Positions 22,651 to 31,300 of a DNA stretch of 34,030 bases are shown piece by piece. Source of the DNA: a virus; IMG/VR virus record IMGVR_UViG_3300009008_000141, positions 1 through 34,030 of that record. One strand, written 5' to 3'. Position numbers and translations under genes: made by a program. Numbering within the stretch: position 1 is the stretch's first letter; each line of letters starts with the position of its first letter. Under the pieces are notes generated by a model. That model ran no database searches. It saw nothing but the letters and a program-made list of their open reading frames with translations, and was not told the origin of the DNA.

Positions 22651-24607
22651 TATTTTTCCTCTTCTCAAGATTTTCAATCAATCTCTTTATGTCAGAATTT
22701 ATCTCTGTAATCAACTGTTCTTCCTTATCATAATTAGAGCCCTCGTTCTCATAAATGCCCTTTGATATCGATTGCATACCTGCAAGATCGTCAAAACCAT
22801 AGCCTTTAAAGATATTTCTACTTGTGGATGAAGCTGTTTCCCTGGAATATTTGGAGTTTAAGGATCTCTTTCTCGCTCCGCTTTGCCTCTTGTCTCTCTT
22901 GACTGGGGTATATTCCTTCTTTCTATCTGCCCTGGTGCGTCCCCTAGATCCTACAACATCATCATCTCTTTTGCCTGGTGCAGCTAATAGAACGTCGTCT
23001 TCGCCCGTGTCTGCTTCGCCGGTATCGCCGCCGAGGTCTTCTTCATCCCCTCCGATGTCTGGCGTGCCTAGATCTCCCTCTCCTCCAAGCTCCTCTTCCC
23101 CAAAGCCTCCTGCGTCGGCGGGCATCAATTCTGCCTGCTCTGCTTCTCCGGCGACCTCAAGGGCTGCGTCAAGCTTCCTATCATAGAACATTTCTCTCTG
23201 GTTTCTCAAGAACTCCTGCTCGGACATATTAAACAACCTTGTCGCTATCCAACGCTTACTGAAGAATCCCTCAGTTGCTGCTGATGCTGTGTCGAACTTC
23301 ACCTTCCAGTGCTCCAGTTCTTGCAATTCAGCTATCTTTGAAGGATTTGATAATTTTAATTTAAACGAGGTAAGATCCTCTCCGCGAAAACCCAAGACAT
23401 AAAGGTGAACAACACCAATTTTCTCCAGCTCTGTAATTACGGACCTCTGAAGTCTTTGTATTGTCCTGGCAAATCTGATATCTTTTTGTGCCAGCGTCGT
23501 CTTGTCTTCCTCTGCGCCCTCAATCTGAGAAAGATACGAAGGCGGGATCTTCAACGCTGAAAATAATTTGTCTCTAAGATACTTTACGTCATCAATGTCG
23601 CCAGTGTAAGTACCCCCTGGCAGATTCTCCACCTTGGAAGATACCTCTCCTCGGACTGGGATGAAATAATCTTCGTCTATTGACATCGGATTATATCGAA
23701 GGTCGACGCGGCCGGTTGAAGGATCAACCACCTGGTTTCTCTTCATTTGTGTCATGACCTTTTGCATGTACTGTTCAACATCCTGTGGAGGAATTGCGCC
23801 GACGTCAATATAAAACACTCTGCGCTCTGGCGAACGAACAATCCTGTATGCCATCATAGCATCTTCCAAAAGGGTTAACTGTCTCCAGATTCTTCTTGCC
23901 GGTTCTAAGGCGGACGTACCGTAGGGCGCATATTTGTCATTGCCTAGAATCCTAAAGTGAGCCATTTGCCAATTTTCAAAGGTCATTCCTGCAGAGTTCC
24001 ACTGAAATTGGACGTAGTCTGGATTTGTTTTGTCTTCACCTTCCAGTCTTTCCACTTCCTGGGTGGGTAAGCCTATAACACTTTTCACTCCGATGATCTC
24101 GTCTAAGTCCATGTAAAGGAAAAAGTCGCCGTACTTACACATTGTTCGACACCAGCCGAACAGATTGAATTCTAAATTCAATACTTTATAGTAAAGCGAA
24201 TCCAAAATATTCTTTATCTCGTCGTTTTGACAATCTATTGTCAGTAGTGGTTGTAAGTTGCTGGATGTTGTCATCTCATCTGCATAGATGTCCAAGGCTG
24301 AAGCTATTTCCGGCGTGTATTCCATCTGGTCGAAGTCCACATACCTTTCGAGCCTATTCTGGTTCTGCATCGCAGAAGCCATAAGGTTATCAAATGGATT
24401 GTATTCAATCTTTTTAAATTGCTGACCACTGGCAGATCTAAATCTTCGCGCATACTTGTCCAGTTGTCTTCTTCTTAGCCTTCTGGCTGTCTGGGTTCTA
24501 TGCGTAACAATCGGTCCTGAAAGGAGCTTTGTTAACTTTTTGAAAAGCGTGTGCTCTTGATTTACCGGGTTCTTATTGTTTTTATTTCTATTTCTATTTC
24601 TTGCCAT
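22634..24607 (-). CDS. 20: Portal protein (gp20-like)
   Basis: Portal subunits form the dodecameric ring at the unique head vertex, through which DNA is packaged. Family elements visible are YTPEIASALDIYADEMTTSS (about 97-116), KYGDFFLYMDLDE, the RRIWRQLTLLEDAMMAYRIV helix with SPERRVFYIDVG, and DDVKYLRDKLFSALKIPPSYL with the SQIEGAEEDKTTLAQ stem and hinge region. At 657 residues it is longer than T4 gp20 (524). The excess is a C-terminal Gly/Asp/Glu-rich disordered stretch (about 495-550), followed by a basic region (REATASSTSR-type, with RKRSLNSKYSRE). It is preceded at once by gp17 (five bases apart). Confidence 0.95.
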   Translation of the reverse strand: MARNRNRNKNNKNPVNQEHTLFKKLTKLLSGPIVTHRTQTARRLRRRQLDKYARRFRSASGQQFKKIEYNPFDNLMASAMQNQNRLERYVDFDQMEYTPEIASALDIYADEMTTSSNLQPLLTIDCQNDEIKNILDSLYYKVLNLEFNLFGWCRTMCKYGDFFLYMDLDEIIGVKSVIGLPTQEVERLEGEDKTNPDYVQFQWNSAGMTFENWQMAHFRILGNDKYAPYGTSALEPARRIWRQLTLLEDAMMAYRIVRSPERRVFYIDVGAIPPQDVEQYMQKVMTQMKRNQVVDPSTGRVDLRYNPMSIDEDYFIPVRGEVSSKVENLPGGTYTGDIDDVKYLRDKLFSALKIPPSYLSQIEGAEEDKTTLAQKDIRFARTIQRLQRSVITELEKIGVVHLYVLGFRGEDLTSFKLKLSNPSKIAELQELEHWKVKFDTASAATEGFFSKRWIATRLFNMSEQEFLRNQREMFYDRKLDAALEVAGEAEQAELMPADAGGFGEEELGGEGDLGTPDIGGDEEDLGGDTGEADTGEDDVLLAAPGKRDDDVVGSRGRTRADRKKEYTPVKRDKRQSGARKRSLNSKYSRETASSTSRNIFKGYGFDDLAGMQSISKGIYENEGSNYDKEEQLITEINSDIKRLIENLEKRKNNETKT

Positions 24608-24612
24608 GTGTT

Positions 24613-26199
24613 TTATCCCTTAAACAGCCACGGGAACTGCTCATGTTGACTCTTCGTCTTCTGTATTTTATCAAAAATACTCTTGTTTTTATAGGTATTT
24701 TGACCAGGTATGGTGGTATCCAGTCTATTATTCGTGACAATCATAGAATCCAAACACGCCCTCTTATATTCTGTATTTCTCTGGTTTTCTACCAATGCTG
24801 TGTCCCTTATCCAGCAGCCTATCGCGCAAGCCATAACGAGGTCATCGTTATAACTCCTCATTGCTTCTGGTTTTCCGTTATTCCACACAAAAGTCTTCAT
24901 CTCGTTCAAGAGTCGTGTGGAATATACTTTAATTAGTTTATTTCTTATGAATTCCTCCATCTTAGCGATAACTAATGGTCTAGTTTTGGAAGAAGTTGTA
25001 AATCCGGCAATCGCATTTGATAAATTTTCTGCTCTAATCTGGTCGATGTACTCATGAGTTGATTTTATTGAGTGATAAACGTTTGGATATCCTTTTTCTC
25101 GGAGCTTTTCAAGAACAGCATACCCGACAGAATTATTTTCAACAACTACCATACAGTTTCCGTACTCTCTCCCTGAATTATATAGTATGTCGGAAAATAC
25201 ATCTGGCGTTACTTTTCCTTGATATTCCGCTATGACCTCCATTGTCGATAGTTTTATCGTATGAAAGACTGAATAGTCTCTACCGTCGCCTCTCGCAACA
25301 TCAGCAGATATTAGGTAATCCTCGCCGGGGGCGAACTCTTCCCATATCCAATAATTTCTGTCAAAACCTGTTCTGTATTTTGGCTCTCTAATTAAATTTT
25401 CTATCCAAGCGATATCATCTCCGTGGAAAACAGTCTCGCCCGACATATTAAAATTGCACTCAAGTTCTTGTGCGATTTCTCTCCTGGACATATTTTTTGT
25501 TTCTTTTTCGAACCAATCCTTGTCTCTGTCGGGGTGACGGTCCCAGGGTAGAACAGTTGCATAAAAATCATTTAGCCTTTGGTCTGCTTCGATGTACGTC
25601 TTGTGAAACCAATTACCCACACCGTTTGGAGTGGATAGGGCGATACAGCGTCCACCAGTTGACAAAGTAGGGTACAAGCCCATCCACAAGTCGTCTAGTC
25701 CGTCGACGTGGGCTGCCTCATCAATAACAAGAAGAGAAAGAGCTTCTGAACGGCCGGCGTCCCCACTGGTGGATGACGCTTTTATCTGAGACCCGTTCGT
25801 AAGTTCGAACGAAGTCCTATTGTCAACACTGACCGTTGCTATTGTTAAGAAATCTGGCACGTTCTTCAGTATGTTCTTAACTTTTTTTACTAGGTTTGAC
25901 GCTGTTCCAAACTTCGTCGCGATTACCAGGACATTCTTTTCTCTGTGGAACAACATCAACCACACAACATAGGCTGCAGTGATAGTGGAGATGCCCAACT
26001 GTCTAGCTTTTAAAATAACGTTAAATCGGTGATCCAGATAGTCTTTGACTAAGTCTTCCTGAAAGTCGTAAAGCTTAAAGGGGATTAGTCCCTTTTGTGG
26101 GTGAGTTATTTTTGCATAATTATTTATAAAGTAGTTCGGATCCTTGCCGCAACGGACAATTTCTTTCATTACTTCCTTCTTGGTTAATTTGAAGGTCAT
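24613..26199 (-). CDS. 17: Terminase large subunit (gp17-like)
   Basis: The packaging motor has an N-terminal ATPase and a C-terminal RNase H-type nuclease. The sequence shows Walker A ARQLGIST (65-72), Walker B LLVIDEA (156-162), and the coupling motif LSTPNG (188-193). The nuclease acidic residues are D300 in ISADVARGDGRDYS, E354 in VVVENNSVG and D452/D453 in SYNDDLVMACAIG. At 528 residues it is shorter than T4 gp17 (610). The ATG overlaps no gene and has only a weak ribosome site, so translation may be coupled to the preceding gene, which ends four bases before it. No small terminase is obvious nearby. Confidence 0.96.
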   Translation of the reverse strand: MTFKLTKKEVMKEIVRCGKDPNYFINNYAKITHPQKGLIPFKLYDFQEDLVKDYLDHRFNVILKARQLGISTITAAYVVWLMLFHREKNVLVIATKFGTASNLVKKVKNILKNVPDFLTIATVSVDNRTSFELTNGSQIKASSTSGDAGRSEALSLLVIDEAAHVDGLDDLWMGLYPTLSTGGRCIALSTPNGVGNWFHKTYIEADQRLNDFYATVLPWDRHPDRDKDWFEKETKNMSRREIAQELECNFNMSGETVFHGDDIAWIENLIREPKYRTGFDRNYWIWEEFAPGEDYLISADVARGDGRDYSVFHTIKLSTMEVIAEYQGKVTPDVFSDILYNSGREYGNCMVVVENNSVGYAVLEKLREKGYPNVYHSIKSTHEYIDQIRAENLSNAIAGFTTSSKTRPLVIAKMEEFIRNKLIKVYSTRLLNEMKTFVWNNGKPEAMRSYNDDLVMACAIGCWIRDTALVENQRNTEYKRACLDSMIVTNNRLDTTIPGQNTYKNKSIFDKIQKTKSQHEQFPWLFKG

Positions 26200-26203
26200 A
26201 GAC

Positions 26204-26779
26204 TTACTTTAGATTCGAGTTTCTTTGTCCAGCTTCCAGATTAAATGGATCAAAATGCTTATAATTATCTGACTTTGATTTGTTACTACCAGCCTTACCT
26301 AGATCTAAAAACTTCTTAAAGGTGTCGTCTAACCTGTCCTTGCTCTCTTCCGCGTTAGTATCGGAGTCGCCGGACAACTTATAAACTTTGTTGGCAGTAA
26401 CCGTAGTTCTTATTCTGGATATGTTTTGCGCTAAGACCTCAATCTCTCCTTCTTCTGACAAAGAAAGAGTATTTCCTGTTAGTTTTTTAAACTCCTTTTT
26501 AAGAAATTTGACAACATCATTGACCATCGACTCGATATCAGATTCAAAGTCTTTGTTGTGAATGTCTTTGAGCTTGCAATCACACTGGTAAGATACTATC
26601 AACCTATCTCCGTTAAAACGGACGGAAAAACCATCCATTACCCTAGAGTCCACCAATGGGTTTCCTTCTTCCCTCTTCAGTCCTGTCTTTACTGGTTCAC
26701 CTTCAGAATCCAATGCTCCGTCGTGAGAGTTAGCCAGCACTTGTGAAATGCCATTAATTATTTCAAGTGTAGTCGCCAT
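26204..26779 (-). CDS. Unknown protein directly upstream of terminase
   Basis: The 191-residue product has an N-terminal helix (TLEIINGISQVLANSHDG), a beta-rich middle with a CDC pair (SVRFNGDRLIVSYQCDCKLK), an amphipathic helix (VNDVVKFLKKEFKKLTG) and a disordered polar C-terminus (NKSKSDNYKHFDPFN). T4 places the small terminase gp16 here, but no helix-turn-helix or the usual long coiled coil is visible, so I do not call it a small terminase. An ACTATTTA motif lies 21 bases upstream, making this gene the likely start of the terminase-portal transcript. Confidence 0.7.
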   Translation of the reverse strand: MATTLEIINGISQVLANSHDGALDSEGEPVKTGLKREEGNPLVDSRVMDGFSVRFNGDRLIVSYQCDCKLKDIHNKDFESDIESMVNDVVKFLKKEFKKLTGNTLSLSEEGEIEVLAQNISRIRTTVTANKVYKLSGDSDTNAEESKDRLDDTFKKFLDLGKAGSNKSKSDNYKHFDPFNLEAGQRNSNLK

Positions 26780-26800
26780 TTAAAAAACCTCGCTTTATAT

Positions 26801-26808
26801 TAAATAGT
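26801..26808 (-). promoter_or_regulatory. ACTATTTA motif, candidate late promoter for packaging genes
   Basis: The sense strand reads CTACTATTTAATA, ending 21 bases before the ATG at 26779, the shortest spacing of the nine copies. Confidence 0.4.
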
Positions 26809-26812
26809 AGTT

Positions 26813-27217
26813 TCATTTTATAATTGCCATAGTATTCTCATCAGGACGCCACCCAGACTTCCACCGTTCTTCTCTGCCCTCTACATACTGGATGTAACAA
26901 CCAAAGCAACACTGAAACTTGTTCATGTAGAGGTCGTCTTTCCTATCAAAGGAATATACGTCACATACTGGACAGTCACGGTCAACTTTTCTTTCTAAGA
27001 ATTTCTTAGAAACGAACATGTCTCCTATCATTTCCTTTTCGTCGTTCCTGTTTTCGTTTTCTCTCTTGTAGAAGTCTTTCAAGTCCTGTAGATATTTCTG
27101 TTCTTTTTCTTTTGTCCACAAGCTCTTTGGATTCTTTATTGCCTCGGCACCATACTTTTCGGCTATAGCTTTCTCCAGTTTTGCAATATAATTGTAGTCC
27201 TTGTTGTCTTTACTCAC
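26813..27217 (-). CDS. Small zinc-binding protein, unknown
   Basis: The protein (134 residues from the GTG) is Lys/Glu-rich and helical for its first 85 residues, then carries a probable zinc site: CPVC (about 89-92) and CCFGC about 20 residues later, followed by an aromatic IQYVEGREERW segment and an ending with PDENTMAII. The frame also allows a TTG one codon upstream (27220); GTG at 27217 has better spacing (seven bases) from the GGGGAG ribosome site. The paired Cys knuckles suggest a treble-clef or zinc-ribbon fold. It lies between the lysis-like cassette and the packaging genes and has no recognised function. Confidence 0.7.
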   Translation of the reverse strand: MSKDNKDYNYIAKLEKAIAEKYGAEAIKNPKSLWTKEKEQKYLQDLKDFYKRENENRNDEKEMIGDMFVSKKFLERKVDRDCPVCDVYSFDRKDDLYMNKFQCCFGCYIQYVEGREERWKSGWRPDENTMAIIK

Positions 27218-27230
27218 CAAATTACTCCCC

Positions 27231-27749
27231 TCACTTTACCAAAGTCACAATCAACAACGTGGTGGCGACTCCAGTTATGACCCCTCCAGTTGCCCACCAG
27301 ACGCTGTAGTCGTTGGGTCGGTCAAGAGCTGCCTGGGTTAGCTTCTCTATTTCCCTGTCCTTTATGGTGTTTATTTCGTTGTGCTGAGTTATCAATGTAT
27401 CCACCCTTAGCTTCAGTTTGTCGATCTCAAACTTGTGCTTGACCTTCAGCTTCTCGATCTCATACATCAATTTGAGTTCGCACTTAGCCCTCTCTCTAGC
27501 TGGCGCAGTAATAAGGACGGCGTTTGCACCGTCGTCATAACACCAGGCGGCGAGAGCACCCCCAAGTCCAATCTGTTCTAGTAAAACATTATCATCAATA
27601 CGAGAAAATGATACAGGAGGGAGTTGTATGTCGTTTATGATAGGGTCCGCAGCGGCGGGTAGGGGCAAACTGAGAGTTGCACACAATATGAGAAGCCTAG
27701 TCCACAAATTTGAATCCAAATTCCTTCTCAATTCTTTTCCTAATTTCAT
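27231..27749 (-). CDS. Exported coiled-coil protein with C-terminal membrane anchor, spanin-like
   Basis: The 172-residue protein has a basic start (KLGKELRR), a hydrophobic signal segment (LLILCATLSLPLPAAA, cleavage plausible after AAA), a region with two Cys, a charged coiled coil (about 80-142, KLKVKHKFEIDKLKLRVDTL) and a C-terminal membrane helix (WWATGGVITGVATTLLIVTLV). An N-terminal export signal combined with a C-terminal inner-membrane helix and a periplasmic coiled coil resembles unimolecular spanins, but the sequence before C23 (LLILC) is not a proper lipobox because the -1 residue is Leu. The ATG has AAGGA seven bases upstream. The gene overlaps the preceding coiled-coil gene by 53 bases, recalling overlapping spanin pairs. 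Confidence 0.7.
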   Translation of the reverse strand: MKLGKELRRNLDSNLWTRLLILCATLSLPLPAAADPIINDIQLPPVSFSRIDDNVLLEQIGLGGALAAWCYDDGANAVLITAPARERAKCELKLMYEIEKLKVKHKFEIDKLKLRVDTLITQHNEINTIKDREIEKLTQAALDRPNDYSVWWATGGVITGVATTLLIVTLVK

Positions 27750-28089
27750 CAGGGTTTCCTTTCGACTTTATAATTAATTCTTTTATTTCATTTTTTTGAA
27801 TTTCAGAAAGCTCTTTTTCCTTTTCCTTGAAATCCTTCTCTACTCTTTGCAGAGATTTTTCATATTCCTCGATTAAGTCATCTCTCTTTAGTATCTCATC
27901 GTTGTGAGTTTCTTTTAACACCTGTATTTGCTTTTCATAAGATTCTCTCTTTGCCGCAATAACTTCACTCATTGCGTCCGTATTCCTTCTGGACAATATC
28001 CAAATGAGTATTGACCACACTACCAAAAAAGGTATCTGCCAATGATTCTTCAACCAAACCCACGCCTTCTTTAACGTGACGACCCACAT
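27697..28089 (-). CDS. Membrane-anchored coiled-coil protein, i-spanin-like
   Basis: The protein has one N-terminal membrane helix (HWQIPFLVVWSILIWIL) followed by about 85 residues of Glu/Lys-rich coiled coil (YEKQIQVLKETHNDEIL and onward) and a short C-terminus (EFGFKFVD). This type II topology with a periplasmic coiled coil is that of inner-membrane spanins (Rz). An upstream ATG at 28116 exists, but the ATG at 28089 overlaps the previous stop codon as TGATG and has GGGGAG 11 bases upstream, so I take it as the start (130 residues). It is sandwiched between a holin-like gene and an exported coiled-coil gene. No sequence family can be named, so the lysis role rests on topology and context. 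Confidence 0.65.
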   Translation of the reverse strand: MWVVTLKKAWVWLKNHWQIPFLVVWSILIWILSRRNTDAMSEVIAAKRESYEKQIQVLKETHNDEILKRDDLIEEYEKSLQRVEKDFKEKEKELSEIQKNEIKELIIKSKGNPDEIRKRIEKEFGFKFVD

Positions 28090-28295
28090 CAAGAGCTTTT
28101 CTCCCCGTGCTTCCATTGCACAGCCATATCCACAAGAGCTTGTGTGCCGATATATGCCAAAGTGATAGCTGTCCAGTTATCGCTTGTGACCATCCCGAAC
28201 CAACACAAAGCCGTGGCGGTTACCCACGCTAAAAACTTTCTTGATATAAACCTTTCTACATATTTGTCTGCAAATGCCTTGAATCTCGCCACCAT
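28089..28295 (-). CDS. Holin-like small membrane protein
   Basis: A 68-residue protein with two hydrophobic segments (KFLAWVTATALCWFGMV and AITLAYIGTQALVDMAV) separated by a short polar turn (TSDNW), a basic N-terminus and a charged C-terminus (QWKHGEKSS). Size and hairpin topology fit class II/III-type holins. It starts eight to ten bases past the end of the Mre11-Rad50 gene with a G-rich ribosome site, and its stop codon overlaps the start of the coiled-coil membrane gene. No endolysin gene is present in the window, so the holin call is provisional. Small membrane proteins of unrelated function also look like this. Confidence 0.55.
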   Translation of the reverse strand: MVARFKAFADKYVERFISRKFLAWVTATALCWFGMVTSDNWTAITLAYIGTQALVDMAVQWKHGEKSS

Positions 28296-28304
28296 GAAAC
28301 CCCC

Positions 28305-31300
28305 CTATATATTAACGTGTGCAAAGCCAGACTTCCTCTCAATGCTGATCTGCATATCCACGCAATCCTTTAAAGTATCTAGATGTGAAATAAGAATTAC
28401 CGTCTTAAAATATCCCTTAACCATGTCCAGGATTCTAACAAATCCTTCCATATTTTCCTCATCCAAGGCAGTTCCGGGCTCATCCAAAATGAACAAGTCC
28501 GACTTCGGCAGGCTTGATACTGTCAAAAAGGCCAATCGAAGAGCCATCGAGGCTATCGTCTTCTCTGCTCCAGATCCCATCTCCAGGGGTCTAGGGTCGT
28601 GCTTTGGATGCTTAATAAAGATATCCAATTTTTTATCACTGTTCTGAATAAAGATTTCAAAGTCCACTATGTTGGTAAGGATCTTCGCAATCTCCTGGTT
28701 AATTATTGGCAATCTCTCCTTTATGATATTATAGGAAATGCCGTTAGGGTGAGCACAAGACATCAATAAGTCATATGCTGCGAAGTCCGTTGCTAAAGTC
28801 TTGTATTCCCCCTGCTGCTCCTTCAGGGACTTAAGCTTTTCTTCCATGGATCCGTATGACTTGTGAAAAGACAACATGTCTTCGTGACACTGATCATACT
28901 CCTTTTGTTTTATTTGGTGGATCTTTTCACACTCTCTCCTGTGACCCAACAGAGACTCTAGGTTTTCAATCGCCTCTCTGTTGCTCTCGTACTCTTGTTC
29001 TTTTGCCGACAAATCCTTCAGTACGTGCTTAGATCTAAGAATCTCCGTCTTGTTCTTCTCTAGAGATATCTGCATCTCTGCCATGGAATTGGCTACTGTG
29101 TTCTTCTTGTCCAGAAGTCTATTATATTTTTCAATGTATTCATCAATTTTCTGCTGCTCTTCAGATTTGAGACCGCTTCCTACATTGTTTATCTCTGTGC
29201 TGATGGCAGACATGTTCGCTTCTTTTTCTTTGATTACGGAGCCCAAAATCTCGGAACAACCACTGCACATCATATCTCCTTTTCTGACTAATTTTGTCTT
29301 CTCTTCGGAGATCCATTTCATCTGAGATAAGAGAAACTCTAACCGATCCTTGTTTTCTATGATCTTTTCTCTCTTTTCTTGATAAGAGCCAATGTCAAAT
29401 TCTCCCAAAAAATCCTCTATTTTGGAATAGAGCGCCTGGCTCTCTCGCAATTCATTTTGCGTAGAATCATTTTTATCCGAGAGGTGCTCGACTTTATTTT
29501 CCTCTCTGGAAATCTTTTTTCTTAGCGATTTTATGTCAATGATTTCTGTCGGAACAGAGTCTATCTTTTCTTGCACCTCGCTCATCTCCAGGGAGATTTC
29601 TTGAATATCCTCTTTTAGAGTTTCGCAAATGGCTTTGTTCCTCACAATAGCTATTTCACTTTCTGTGATCTTCTTCTTCGCTTCCTCTATCATGGAATCG
29701 TAGTCCACATCTTCAAGCTTCTTTAATGCGCCCTTAGTTAGAGAACTATCCTCTTTTGCCATCTTGAACTTTTTGTCAAAAATCTCTAGATCTAGAAACT
29801 TTGCCAATATTTCTTTTCTCTTTGTAGATCCCTCATTTACGAAAGACAGAGAATCAAGCTGACTTGCCATAGAAGTTGATAGAAAATCATCTAGTGTGCC
29901 AAAGTACTTTCTGATGTTTCTGTCAGTGTCTTGTCTTGAGGTTCCGTTTAGACTTGTCCTGTTCCCAAGCAAATCTACAGTTTCAAAATCTAGGTCTGTT
30001 TTTGCCTCAAGTGTCTCTTCTCCCTTTAGCTTCTTTACATACTTTTCAGCACGTCTATCAATCAAATATGTCTTATCATCAACGCCAACAATCGCCCTTA
30101 CCGAACACTTATCCTCGTTTTGGTTGATGACGTTCAAGTTCCTTCTTACGGATTTTGACGTAGAGTTATACAAAGAAAATAACAAAGAGTCCACGACAGA
30201 GGACTTGCCGGAGAAATTCTTTCCGAAAATACCTACGATGCCTTCTAGTTTGGCAAAATCAATTCTATTTCCCTCTCCGTAATTGAACATATTGTCCCAC
30301 TCTAGAGATTTGAGGCTCCAACTTATATTCCTATATGTGTCCTCTTTTTGCTCAATAGCCTTATTGTACCTTGAGTTCAGGTCCAATACGCGCTTCATTA
30401 CATCGTCAGATACTTGAAAATCCTTTAAATAGCCTTTTATTAAATCCTCTTGTGTCTTTAGGTCTCTTAGATCTTTTTGTTCGAACCCATCCCCAGAATC
30501 TAAGGTTATCTTTTTTGTAGCTGCGCGATTCAAATAGGTAACAGACTCTGGATCGTGCCTGTACTTGATTATCTCTACTGCATGGCGCATCTTATCTAGA
30601 GAAATACTACTATCAGATACAAGCCTCAACCTCGCACCCTTCGGAACACTTATATCGTCTGGTAGGTCTCCCTTGTTGGTGAGGGGGATTGTGATAAATG
30701 GTTTTGGATTATCGAAAGTGATTAACTTATTGGTAAACTCATCTTTGCTCTCAATATCCCACAGTAAATAACCCTTATCTAGTGATTCTCCGAAGTTCTG
30801 CTGAACAGTTGAGCCCGCATACCAGATACGGCCGTCCTTGTCGAGAGGTTGAGTCTTATGTATATCTCCCAAAAAGGCAAAATCAAACTCACTGAAGATC
30901 TCAATGTCGTGGTCGCCGCCGAGGGTCCAGTTTAAGTCGGTCTTAGATTTATCGATGGCTCCATGATAGAGGGCTATATTTATCTTGTCTGGATCTGTTG
31001 GGTCGACCCAGTTCTCTTCGTCAAACACAGATAACACATTAAGGCAAAACTTGTCGTCAAGATGCACCTCTCCTGCGTTCTTAATTAAATGTAAGTTAGG
31101 GGAACCAATTGCTTTAACAATTGGACTCAGGGCGTCTTGGCGGTTGTGGTTACGCAAATTGCCATCATGATTTCCTAAAATTATATATGTTGGGGCAATA
31201 TTGCTAAGATTTTCGAAAAAATCTCGTGCCATGTCTACAAACTCTGGTGAAATTTGTGTCTTAGTGTGTGCGATGTCCCCGCAGTGAATAATATAATCCA

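Noticed and set aside
26121-26128. Sense TATAAATA inside the terminase gene
   Set aside because: It lies deep in a coding sequence with no gene start nearby and is expected by chance in A+T-rich DNA.
27231-27749. Outer-membrane lipoprotein (o-spanin) call from the Cys in the signal segment
   Set aside because: The residue before the Cys is Leu and not a small residue, so it is not a valid lipobox; a signal peptidase I site after AAA fits better.
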